Shown here piece by piece: positions 1-8,965 of a stretch of DNA of 64,000 nt. Position 1 is the first letter of the stretch. The number at the start of each line of letters is the position of its first letter. A model generated the notes under the pieces. It was not told the origin of the DNA, searched no databases, and saw only the letters and a program-made list of their open reading frames with translations. The translations under genes and the position numbers were made by a program. The stretch comes from Tolypeutes matacus (Eukaryota; Chordata; Mammalia; Cingulata; Chlamyphoridae), in contig JAKSZT010054335.1 of the NCBI GenBank assembly GCA_026826555.1, positions 2,347,018 to 2,411,017 of the forward strand, written 5' to 3'.

Positions 1-9
1 GCAAACAGG

Positions 10-150
10 GCACTGGTCTCAAACTGGCCTGCATGTAAGATCACTTAGAGAACTTAAAATTATACTGATTATCTGAGTCTGGCCTGGCATTAGGATTTGT
101 TTAAAGCTCCCTAGTGGCTCTAATGTGCAGCCAAATTTGAGAACCACTAA
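10..150. mobile_element. MER5-type hAT fragment
   Basis: The stretch around 60-150 (ggcattaggatttgtttaaa ... gtgcagccaaatttgagaac) resembles the 3' half of MER5A/B non-autonomous hAT elements, which end in TTGAGAACCACT. Confidence 0.5.
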
Positions 151-184
151 TCTAGAACATTTACCCATTGAGCCATTTACTCAG

Positions 185-400
185 CTAATATTTATTGAGC
201 ACCTACTATGTGCTGGGCACTGTGCTATGTGCCTTGTACACATTGTGTCACATTTTCACAACAACTTTGCAAGGTGGGCACTGTTCCTATTTCCGAGATG
301 AGAAAAGGGGACTTGGAGAGGTGAGAAACTTGCCTGAGCTCACAGGATCAGTTAAAGCCAGACCTGGGATTTCCATCTCAGGTCTGTCTTGTCCCCAAAC
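185..400 (+). mobile_element. MIR SINE fragment
   Basis: It contains the MIR-like run tttattgagcacctactatg, then gtgctgggcactgtgctatg, then a gatgagaaaaggggacttgg-type core. This is the typical ancient mammalian MIR pattern. Confidence 0.65.
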
Positions 401-639
401 ACCTTCTCTTTCCACCAGATCATGTGGCTTCCCCAGACAAAGGATGTGTTCATCAGGGCTCTTGGCTGTAAGCAACAGAAATTACCTCTGGCTGATGTGG
501 CAGAGAGAAGTGTCTTGAAAAGATATTGGGCATGACTGCATTGTGATTGTGTCCAGGATATGTCAGGGTACAGTGCCATGCTATCTGCTACCAGATCACA
601 AATGATTTAGGAAAAAAAAAGGTGTAGAGTTTACACATA

Positions 640-1030
640 AAAAATTGATGAAAATAGGGAAGTGGATGTGGCTCAAGTGATTGGGCTCCCGTCTACCATA
701 TAGGAGGTCCAGGTTTCCATTCCCAGGGCCTCCTGGTGAAGGCAAGGTGGCCCGCATGGAGAGCTAGCACAGCAAGATGACACAACAAAGAGAGACACAG
801 AAGAAAGACAATAAGAGATGCAGCAGACCAGGGAGCTGAGGTGGCACAAGAGCTTGAGCGCCTCTCCCCCACTCTGGAAGGTTCCAGGATCAGTTCCCGG
901 TGCCATCTAAAGAGAAGTCAAGCAGACACACAAGAATACTCAGCAAATGGACATAGAGAGCAGACACCGGGGGTGGGGGTGGGGGGGTGGAATAAGTAAG
1001 TAAATCTTTTTTTAAAAATTGATGAAAATA
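640..1030 (+). mobile_element. DAS-SINE dimer/chimera with 17-bp target-site duplication
   Basis: Element 657-1013 begins gggaagtggatgtggctcaa, a tRNA-Ala-like 5' end with box A, and continues through a tRNA-unrelated section (gacacaacaaagagagacac). A second tRNA-like half (aggtggcacaagagcttgag) follows, then a GGGGTGG run and an AATAAGTAAGTAAA tail. It is flanked by exact repeats AAAAATTGATGAAAATA at 640-656 and 1014-1030. This matches the chimeric/dimeric DAS-SINE families of armadillo. Confidence 0.8.
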
Positions 1031-1710
1031 AGATACAGAACATTTTATACTGAAAGGAAAATAAAATGGAGGCAGCTCACAAAATTGATTAGAAGGTGGG
1101 AGAAGCAGGTAAGACAAAGGGAAGTAATGCTGGCCCTGCCACCCAGAAACCAGAGGTTGCAGTAGCTCCAGAAAGCAGCCCCATTCCCATTCCAGAAGGC
1201 AAGGGCAGTGCAGGAGGCTCACAGCTGACCCGAGGCCACATGCCCACACTCTGGACCCAAGCCAGCCAGGAAATCCAACTCTGGCTTCATTGGTGCTGAT
1301 AAAGGAAGTGGGAAGACTCAGATGGTGGGGAATTTCTCCAAACAGGGAGGGAATCCTGCCACCAAATCAACCAATGGCTACCACATGTGGGAAAGGTTAC
1401 TGAGGTTTCACCACTGCTCAGCCTTGTTGAGTCTAAGCCATCAATGGAGCACAGTGACCTCATGGCCCAACACTTCTGCTCTGAACTGCAGAAATTCCAA
1501 TATTTTATAACATCAGGGGGCCAGTGAATAATTGGGGCAGAGCTGAACACAGGTTCCTTCATTAATCAACATTAAGGGGCTGAGCAGGGTGGACAGCGGT
1601 GGGGTAGCAAGCCAGGGTCAGCCACAAGGATTTGGGAAAGGGGTCTACAGAACAAAGGTCAGTTATAAGGGCTTTCCTGTGGACATTAAACAGAGGTGGG
1701 TGGAGGATTC
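1031..1710. other. Intergenic, no recognised feature
   Basis: This stretch lies between the DAS-SINE and the minisatellite. Short open frames have no homology. Confidence 0.5.
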
Positions 1711-1880
1711 CCATCCCCGTAGTCAGCAAACACAAGGGTGAGCTCTATCTAGAGTTACCATCCCTGTAGTCAGCGTACACAGGGTGACTCGACCTAGAGT
1801 TACCATGCCCGTAGTCAGCGTACACAAGGGTGACTCGACCTAGAATTACCATCCCCGTAGTCAGCGTACACAAGGGTGAA
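1711..1880. repeat. 46-bp minisatellite, about 3.7 copies
   Basis: Successive units begin at CCATCCCCGTAGTCAGC (1711), CCATCCCTGTAGTCAGC, CCATGCCCGTAGTCAGC and CCATCCCCGTAGTCAGC. Each continues GTACACAAGGGTGACTCGAC with CTAGAGTTA, and unit length is 45-47 bp. Read in reverse, the unit (GGATGGTAACTCTAGG ... CACCCTTGTGTACGC) resembles the upstream part of the LTR at 2690-3190, so it may be an LTR-derived array. Confidence 0.8.
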
Positions 1881-2684
1881 GTTGAGTGTGCCACCATAAA
1901 CAGGAGTGGGCCCACTCCAGGCAGCTTCAGTAATTTCAGGTATTAACCTTTTGCTATTTTATAATGTAATGGCATCTATATAATGATTTAGTAATCCTAA
2001 TTATTTGTTAATTCTTAACCCTTGGTTACAACTGTTATGTCTGCCAACACACATACATGCACACACACACCACTCATGCACTTGTATACCATATGTACCT
2101 CCCCCTCCCTCAAGCTTTCCTTCTTGAAACCTTTCTTTTAGAAGCCTTCTCTTGGGTTTCCTCTTCTCAGTCTCTGCTGGTTAGTCTCCATCTCCCTGAA
2201 ATTTTCTCATCGTTGTGACATGGCTCAGCCCTTGGGCCTCCTCTATTTACAACAGAAGATAACTCACTCACTCCCTTAGAGATTTCAACCCTTGTCATGA
2301 CTTTAAATCAGCAGTTTGCTAAGTGTGATCTGAGGACTCTTGGGGGGAGGGGTGTCTCCAAAGTCCTGCCTTTTCCAACTACATACCTCTGTGAGGTTGG
2401 ATTTCCTCCACATATTTCAACCAAAGCAACATATCACAACAGACCGAATGTGGAAGAGCTATGAAAATCCAGGTGTCTTTTATGAAGGCAGACCATTAAA
2501 AAGGTTCACAAAGATGTAAAACTGTAGTACTAGAAAAACCCAGCATAGTTTAAATATTGAGGCACTGTACTGAACCTTTGCAACCAAGGCTTAAGAATTA
2601 TACAGATGACTTTATATTATTTAAAAAATAGCAAGAGGTTAATATGTAAAATTGCTGAAACTGGCCGAATTCAGCCTAGACCTG
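1881..2684. other. Intergenic, mostly unique-looking sequence
   Basis: It has a short CA-rich run near 2047-2070. No gene was recognised. Being between the minisatellite and the LTR, part may be retroelement-derived. Confidence 0.45.
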
Positions 2685-3190
2685 CTATTGTGATGGTCAT
2701 TCTAAACAGGTCTCACCCCTGTTTCTGGGTGCTCTAGACTTAGCTTCACCCTTGTGCATACTTATTGTGGTGGTAATTCTAGGCTGAACTTCCTTCAGAA
2801 CTAGGCTCACCCTTGTGTGGATACTTGCCATTGGGATGGTAAACACTCCACCCTCCCGTTTGATACCCACCTGGAAAGCCTTGTTTCTGGCCTCTACTCT
2901 GTACGTTCCTGTCCCAGAACCTTGATCTCTGATAATGATCGTAACTTCATAACTCACCCTGGTTTGGTCCCCGCCCACCATATCCAACTCCTTCATAAGC
3001 TCATTAATGCAGGAACCTGTGTCCAGCTTTGCCCCAATTATTCATTACACCCTGATGGTATAAAACATTAGCATTTCTGCGTTCCAGGAGGCTGATTTGC
3101 GATTGCACATTTCTGGTCTCCCGCCTGGGAATAAACCCCTCTTTTCCTTCCTAGCCTAGTTTGGTGTGTCTGTCTATTCTGCTGAACAAA
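2685..3190 (+). mobile_element. Solo LTR of endogenous-retrovirus type, + orientation
   Basis: The segment has a TATA-like box (GGTATAAAAC, about 3058-3067), then AATAAA at about 3130, then a U5-like pyrimidine-rich end (tttggtgtgtctgtctattc) closing near CTGAACA. Its 5' part repeats the motif GTGGTAATTCTAGG ... CACCCTTGTGTGGATAC. No retroviral coding sequence is present. Class I LTR style is a guess. Confidence 0.55.
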
Positions 3191-3444
3191 TGAACGCAGC
3201 CAAGGACCGCCCCAGGCACTCTTCAAAACAATGGCACTCTTCTCACGTGGGTGTGGCTATTACTGTTGTTTTAAACTAACTAATAGATAAAATTCTTCAA
3301 TTTTCTCAGTTTTAATTTCTAATATGGTAAATGTTAATAGAATATGCCATATAAACTAAAGCTCTCTAGGTTCCTCAATAATTTCTAAACGTGTAAAAGG
3401 GTCCTGAGATCAAACTGTAAGAGCCCTCTTCCAAACATCTACAT

Positions 3445-4215
3445 ATTTGCATGGTAAGGAATATGCCCTCCAAAAAGAGGTCTGGCATTTGCCCTGGTTC
3501 CCAGGGAAGTAATTTCTGCATTCTTGGAATTTTCCAAGAATAAACACTCATGATAGGAGTGTTTATTTTTGTTATTCACGGTGGGCCCACCCATGGCCAC
3601 ACCTGATAGTTCATATGTTGATGAGAAGACAGGGTAGGGCCAGTTGCTGCCTGGGGTAGAGACAGCCAGGCCAGAAAGACCACCCATTTGGTGAGGCATC
3701 ACTTCAGCCTTACCCCTCATTCTCTGGAAGGAGAGGAAGGGTGCGGATTGAGTTCAATCAGGTGGGCATTGATTCTGTCAATCACACCCACATAATGAAG
3801 CCCCATGTAAACTCAGCACCCTGGAAGCTTGGGTGATCTTCCATAATGGATAAGCTATGTCCCTGTGCCCAGAGGGTGACCCATTCTGATTCCACATGGA
3901 GTGGATGCACAAGCTTGCCTTTGAGACCCTCCCAGACCCCACCCTATGCATCTCCTCTTTTGGCTTCTTATTTGTATTCTTTTACAATAATAAAACTATC
4001 ATCGTAAATATGATATTTTCAATGAATTCTATGAGGTGTTCTGGAAAATTATCGAGCCCAAGTGAGTGGGTACAGATCCTCAATTTTGTAGCCAGTTGGT
4101 CAGACGTGTGGGAGGCCTGGACCCCAGAACTCCCACGGGTGCCTGAAGCGTTATCTTGTGAACTTGTGGAGTTGTGTAACTCAGATACAGTCAGAATTGA
4201 ACTGAACTGAGTTAC
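3445..4215 (+). mobile_element. ERVL-type solo LTR
   Basis: The 3' portion has AATAAAACTATCATCGTAAA, then AATTATCGAGCCCAAG, a GTAGCCAGTTGGTCAGACGT segment, and CAGAATTGAACTGAA at the end. These are recognisable features of mammalian ERVL-class LTRs. The 5' edge is approximate. No internal coding region is seen. Confidence 0.6.
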
Positions 4216-5154
4216 CGCAGTACTTGCAATTGGTATGAGAAGCTGCATAAGTTCATGCAAGGTTTAATAATGTTGATGACCCTTACATTTAGAGCTGTAG
4301 CTCACACCTCTCCCCTGAAAGCCATGCTCATGGCGCTCCTGCCTGCAAGACACCTCCACTTGGATGTCTGATGGGGATCTCAAACCTAATATGTCTAGAA
4401 CCCCACTCCTGATCTACCCCACATACACCACCGGCCCCTGCCTCCCCTACAATCTCTCCTGTTTCTGTTTTTGCCAATTCCATCCTTCCACTGGCCAAGG
4501 CCAAAGAGCTTGGAGTCATCCTTGGTTCCTCTCTTTCTCTAGAGTTTATGACCAACTCATGAGCAAATCCTATGGTGGTTGCTTTAGAATTCCACTACTT
4601 CTTGCCACTTCCTCTGCCCCCACACCCAGCCAGCTAGTCTCATAATGGTGCCCTTGCTTCTCCCCTTACCCCTATGGTCTGTTCTCAAGTACTGGCCTCC
4701 TTGTGGCTCCTTAAACACACTCGTGACCTATTTTGACCCCGAGCCTATGTTATTGGAGTTCTCTCTGCTAAAATTTTCTTCTTCCAGTAATCCACAAGGT
4801 ATATTCCATGGCTGCCTCACCAATATGGGTTTCCTCAAGCCTTGGCAGCCTCAGGGTGGTCAGACTTCTCACATGAAAGTTCAGAGCTCCAGGCACGAGG
4901 GTTTCAGCTACATCACCTTTTGTGACTCAGTCTTGGAAGTTATGCTTTGTCACTCCTGCCCTTCTCTATCGGTGGAAGCAATCACAAGCTACCCAAATTC
5001 AAGATATGGGGAATGAGACTTTACTTCTAGATGGGGGAGTGGCAAGATCACATTGCAGAAGAGCATGTGGGGTGGGATACACTACCGCGCCATTTTGGAG
5101 GTTATAATCTGACATTTCACTCTTTCTGTCCTACTCCCAGTACAAAATTTTTAT
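4216..5154. other. Intergenic, no recognised feature
   Basis: Sequence between the ERVL-type LTR and the MLT1-like LTR. No gene or clear repeat family was identified. Confidence 0.5.
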
Positions 5155-5530
5155 GCCAGATACTATTGCTGCCTTACAAATTATCCTTAAACTTGGCAGT
5201 TTAAAACAACCATTTTATTTTGCTCAGGAGTTTATGAGTCAGGAATAGAGGAAGGGCTCAGCTGGGCAATTCTCACTCAGGGTCTTTCTTCCAGCAAGAT
5301 GCTGACTTCTGCTGGGAGCTCTGCTGGGCTGTAGATGTGGCCTCTCCAAAAGAGTTCTCAGAGTCGGACTTGTAACATGGCACCTGGCTTCCCCCAGAGA
5401 ACAGCCCTGAGAGAACCAGTTGGAAGCTGTGTGTCCTAATCCACCCCAGCCTCACAAGTTACAGGGCATCACTTTTGCTGCATTCTATAGGTTACAAGGG
5501 ATTCACTAAAGGTCAGCCCAGATTCAAGGA
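5155..5530 (-). mobile_element. MLT1-like MaLR LTR
   Basis: The run TTTAAAACAACCATTTTATT near 5200 (the reverse of an LTR 3' end) and the downstream pieces gatgtggcctctcc and gcatcacttttgctgcattc match the MLT1 family read in reverse. Confidence 0.55.
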
Positions 5531-5544
5531 GTGTCAAGCACTTT

Positions 5545-5765
5545 GTGGACATATTTAAAAGCTGCTCTATTCGTCTCCTTCAAGTCTGTTCAAGTGTTGC
5601 CTTCCCAGGGAGACCTTCCCTGCCTACCTCACAATTGCCATTCTCTGTTTTTTTTCCTCCATAATAAATTACTTATCATGTTTACTGTCTGTCTCTCTCT
5701 GCAAGAATGTAAGTTCCATGAGAGCAGGGCTTTTTGACTATTTTGTCCATTGCTGAAACCCAGGC
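5545..5765 (+). mobile_element. LINE-2 3'-end fragment
   Basis: The segment caagtgttgccttcccaggg-agaccttccctgcctacctc, followed by aagttccatgagagcagggc, is the typical L2 3'-end pattern. Confidence 0.65.
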
Positions 5766-5774
5766 ATACAGACC

Positions 5775-5900
5775 AGGGGTGAGCAAACTACCTCCTACGG
5801 GATCAAATCTGGCCTTTTCTTGTTTTGGTAAACAAAGTTTTATTGGAGGACAGCCACATCTGTTCAATTATGTGTTGTCTATGGCTGTTTTTGCACTACA
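5775..5900 (+). mobile_element. hAT-Charlie-like non-autonomous element
   Basis: It contains CAGGGGTGAGCAAACTAC, then aaatctggcc, aaacaaagttttattggagg and ctatggctgtttttgcacta. These are parts of the common mammalian hAT element with GGCAAACT termini, internally rearranged or truncated. Confidence 0.5.
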
Positions 5901-6864
5901 GTGGTTCTCATTTGGGAAAATGTATTGAGAAAAGTCATTGGCACAGTCATGGAGAAAAAAATTCAGTTAAATATACATTTCAGAATTCAAAGCAAGTTCT
6001 AGAGCATTAAAGTCCAGCTCCTTCTGCAATTATTCAAAAGTAGTGCTCTATAGAGAAGGGTGGCTCAATGACCCTGGAGCTACTGACTCCGCAAGTTTTG
6101 ACTCTCTCTTCTGATCTCACAGTCAAATTTCCCAGAAGAGAAGATAGATTTGACTAGTGAGTCAAGCTGCCACCCAAAAGCACCTTCACGCCTGGTATCC
6201 ACCTCTGGTCTGATCAGCAGCCTACCCCGCTCCATCCCACTTGTAATGTTAGGGCCATGGCTCCTGACTATAGCCACTAGTCAGATAGGTGTTTCCAGCT
6301 TAAATGGTGGAAATTACCGCAGAGAGAAAAGGATGGCGAGGTCAGAGCCAAGGACTGGAGTCCATTCACAGGCTGAAATATTCTTACTCCATGTACAGTT
6401 GTGTTATTTTATTTTATTTTATTTTACATTATACCCATAGTAGACATCACTAATTGAAAGCATCTTGTTCTAATGAGTCCAGCTTCAGAGCGTTTTAACC
6501 AATTTATGAATAGAAATTGGCTGGGAATTAGGGGTGGTGGTTCATTCATTAGCCCGTAATTTTTAAGCAATGATTTTACGTAAAGCCCTGGATTAACAAG
6601 CAAGGAGGATTAAAAAGTGAGACATTAGGCCCTGCGATATATAACCATATTCTTATTTGGCTCAATGTATTTTAAAAAATACTATCATTTCAATTGTGTA
6701 ATAACATTAAACAATTTTGTTAATAAACTATTTTACATTCTTTTCCATGCTGAGTCTTTGAAATCAGAGTGTATTTTAAACTTACGACACACGTACAACT
6801 CGACTGGAACTAGCCATATTTCAAACGTTCAATGGCCATACGTGAACAATGCTGATTTTAAGAT
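5901..6864. other. AT-rich intergenic region upstream of the FYCO1 promoter
   Basis: It contains an ATTTT simple repeat at about 6404-6425 and a possible old DNA-element fragment at about 6740-6855 (gaactagccatatttcaaac, gttcaatggccatacgtgaa). No gene is seen. Confidence 0.5.
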
Positions 6865-6971
6865 CCCAGACTGACGATGGCCGGCGCACATGCCCGTCGG
6901 GATGGTAAGAGTTAACCTGGGTCTGTTTGCCTAGGGAGGCGGTAGGCGTGGTCAAAGCGCAGCCCTGCGGA

Positions 6972-6990
6972 GCATGCCGGGAGTCGTAGT
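6972..6990 (-). promoter_or_regulatory. ZNF143/THAP11-type (SBS) site, copy 1
   Basis: GCATGCCGGGAGTCGTAGT is the reverse complement of the well-known ACTACAAYTCCCAGCATGC promoter motif bound by ZNF143/STAF and THAP11, with two C substitutions. It lies at the upstream edge of the FYCO1 CpG island. Motif identity is from established knowledge; binding is inferred. Confidence 0.7.
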
Positions 6991-7010
6991 CCCCCTCTAC
7001 CTGCCGTGGG

Positions 7011-7029
7011 GCCCGACGGGAGTTGTAGG
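7011..7029 (-). promoter_or_regulatory. Degenerate ZNF143-type site, copy 2
   Basis: The segment GCCCGACGGGAGTTGTAGG keeps the GGGAGTTGTAG core of the same motif but has lost the GCATGC half. It lies between the two strong copies. Confidence 0.4.
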
Positions 7030-7044
7030 CCTCGGCCTTGCGGA

Positions 7045-7063
7045 GCATGCCGGGAGTCGTAGT
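7045..7063 (-). promoter_or_regulatory. ZNF143/THAP11-type (SBS) site, copy 3
   Basis: This is an exact 19-bp repeat of copy 1, 73 bp downstream and in the same orientation, just upstream of the likely FYCO1 transcription start. The exact repeat in a promoter suggests cooperative or redundant use. Confidence 0.7.
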
Positions 7064-8739
7064 TCGCTCCCGCCCGCAGGCGGGCGTCTGCGTGATGGCC
7101 GTCCGCGCCCTTGCGCGCCGGTCCTCTTCCGCTGGGGCCCAGAAAGTTTCGGTTCTGCTCCGCCGTGGACCCACGAGCGTGTAAGTGCCGCGGGGGACCG
7201 AGCAGGCTCCGGGGAGCCGAGCATTTCCCTCCCGACGTGGCTGTCACCTGTTGCCGTCCCCACCCCTCCGGGGTCCCCCGCAGATCCCGCCGCGCCCCGG
7301 AGCCCCCGCCCCAGCCCAGCGCGCCGGGGAAGCATCCCGGGCTGGTGAAGCGCCTAGCCCGAGGCGTGGCCGGGGGTCCCGGGCTGCTTCTGGTGGTCTG
7401 TCCGAAAGGCCCCAGACAGCAGAGCCCAGACCCCCGGCGGCCGAGGGACGGCACGGGGGCCCGCCCTGTGAGTCTCAGAGCCAGCCCGGGGTCCCTCAGG
7501 CGCAGGAGGCCAGGTCCCCGCGTTCCTGCCGGCCTCGCCCACGCAGCTGCTGACTGAGCGAAACGGAGCTCTGGTTCAGCTTGGCCAGGGCAGCCCAGAG
7601 CTCCACTTTGCGGGCCCCTGCCCGAGCCATGCCCCTCCCCTCCACCGAGGGACGGCCTGTGCATCCCGGGTCACCCACGGCCTGGGCTCTCTCCCCCCGC
7701 TGCCTTTGCTCCCCCGGGTCAGGGTCTTGAGAGAGCCGGCCGTGAGCTTTGCTGAAACACCTGTCGCGTGTTCCTGGTTTGGACTGGAGGCCCAGCTCTT
7801 CTGAACTAGGCACCTGGGCTGGTGTGTGCGTGTAGGGACTGAACTTTACTTTTTAAAATAAAAGCACGTGCGGTTGACACATTACCCACATGGCTGCGTG
7901 CTAAGGCACGTGTGTCCTCTGATGCCCCTTGTATGTGTCCTCTGGCTCCCCTTGCCTCCACTACTCTCATTGGCTCCCGGCTCCAGAAAAAAAATTGAGG
8001 GCTTGTTAAAACTGCCTGTGTTGGCCATGGCCTCTGCCCCTCTGCTTGTCTTAGCAGCAGACAGCAGAAACGGCTGTCAAACAGCAGTTTCCTCTCCCTA
8101 CAGAGAAATAGGTCAGAGGCTTTGGGGGTGGAGGGGTGGGAGGCAGATCAGACCTTAATCTGCTCGCTGCCGCCTGCCCCTGCCCCTGCCCCTGCCCACT
8201 GCCGGGCTTGTGGTCTCCTCTGCTGCAAGCTTACCTCCCCTGCCAGCTGTCTGATGGGGGAAGAGCTGTGACACTGCGGTTTTCTGCTCTCAGTGGCCTC
8301 CCCCTTCTCAAGTGGGCCCATGCTGAGTGGGCTTCACTAGACCCCCTTCTGGGATGATCACTGAATGCCCCACACTGGTTGTGGGCCATTGTTTTCATCA
8401 CCCCGGAAATCAGAGTTAAGTGATACACTGAGGGCATGTGGCATTCTCTCTTTAAAAAGGGTCTGAAAAGCCTCTAGCTTTAGGACACAGGGCTTTTCTG
8501 CTTCTGTGAAAAGTGTTCATCTTTTTGTAGCCCTCCATTTATTTTTAATTATTTTTTCAGTTTTTCTTAGGAAAATAGCCAAAGCCGTGTCTTTGGAATC
8601 TCCACAAAACACACCAGCCAAGCCTCTAGTACAGAATCATTGAAAGAATTGTGTAGAGGACACCCATACTCCCACCTCTTAGATTCTACAATTAATATTT
8701 TATTTTATTGTTTTTGTAGCTCCTTTAGAGGTTGATAAC

Positions 8740-8965
8740 AGCGGCAGGCAATGATCCTCCAGCTCGGGTTCTTAACCTTTTTTTTTTCCCATGGACCCCT
8801 CTGCCAGTCAGGTGAAAACCACAGACCCCTTACTAAGTCCACACTATACTGTGTATTATTTAATAACGATATCACACCGCACCAACAGGTCCCCACAAGA
8901 ATAATGGTTTTTCAAAATTTCAGTTCAAGCTCACGGGCCCCTGGTTAAGAACCGCTGCTCTAGCT
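8740..8965. mobile_element. Non-autonomous DNA transposon with inverted ends (hAT-like)
   Basis: GGTTCTTAACC at 8767-8777 pairs with GGTTAAGAACC near 8943-8953. The interior has ccatggacccctctgccagt-like sequence found in mammalian hAT elements of this kind. It lies in FYCO1 intron 1. Confidence 0.6.

Larger units (their letters stand above)
6865..7180 (+). promoter_or_regulatory. FYCO1: FYCO1 promoter, CpG island start and noncoding exon 1 (donor at 7181)
   Basis: Base composition changes abruptly near 6870 from AT-rich to CpG-dense GC-rich sequence that continues to about 7600. A near-perfect 5' splice donor (GT at 7181, GTAAGT) follows. The next acceptor leading to the FYCO1 start codon is at 16626. 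This fits a noncoding first exon ending at 7180. The transcription start cannot be placed from sequence; it is probably between about 7065 and 7150, just downstream of the ZNF143-type sites. No TATA box is evident, as usual for CpG promoters. Confidence 0.7.
6940..7600. other. CpG island over the FYCO1 5' end
   Basis: This is about 650 bp of strongly GC-rich sequence with frequent CpG, unlike the CpG-poor flanks. It spans the ZNF143-type sites, exon 1 and the first 400 bp of intron 1. Open frames here on both strands reflect the low density of stop codons in GC-rich DNA rather than genes. Confidence 0.8.

Noticed and set aside
195..518. 107-codon open frame near the start of the window
   Set aside because: It begins inside a MIR SINE and has no homology.
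1711..1880. CRISPR-like array
   Set aside because: The repeats are contiguous with no unique spacers, in a mammalian genome. It is a minisatellite.
6912..7813. Long open frames on both strands in the CpG island
   Set aside because: GC-rich DNA has few stop codons. The proteins are Pro/Arg/Gly-rich with no homology, and no splice or start evidence supports them.
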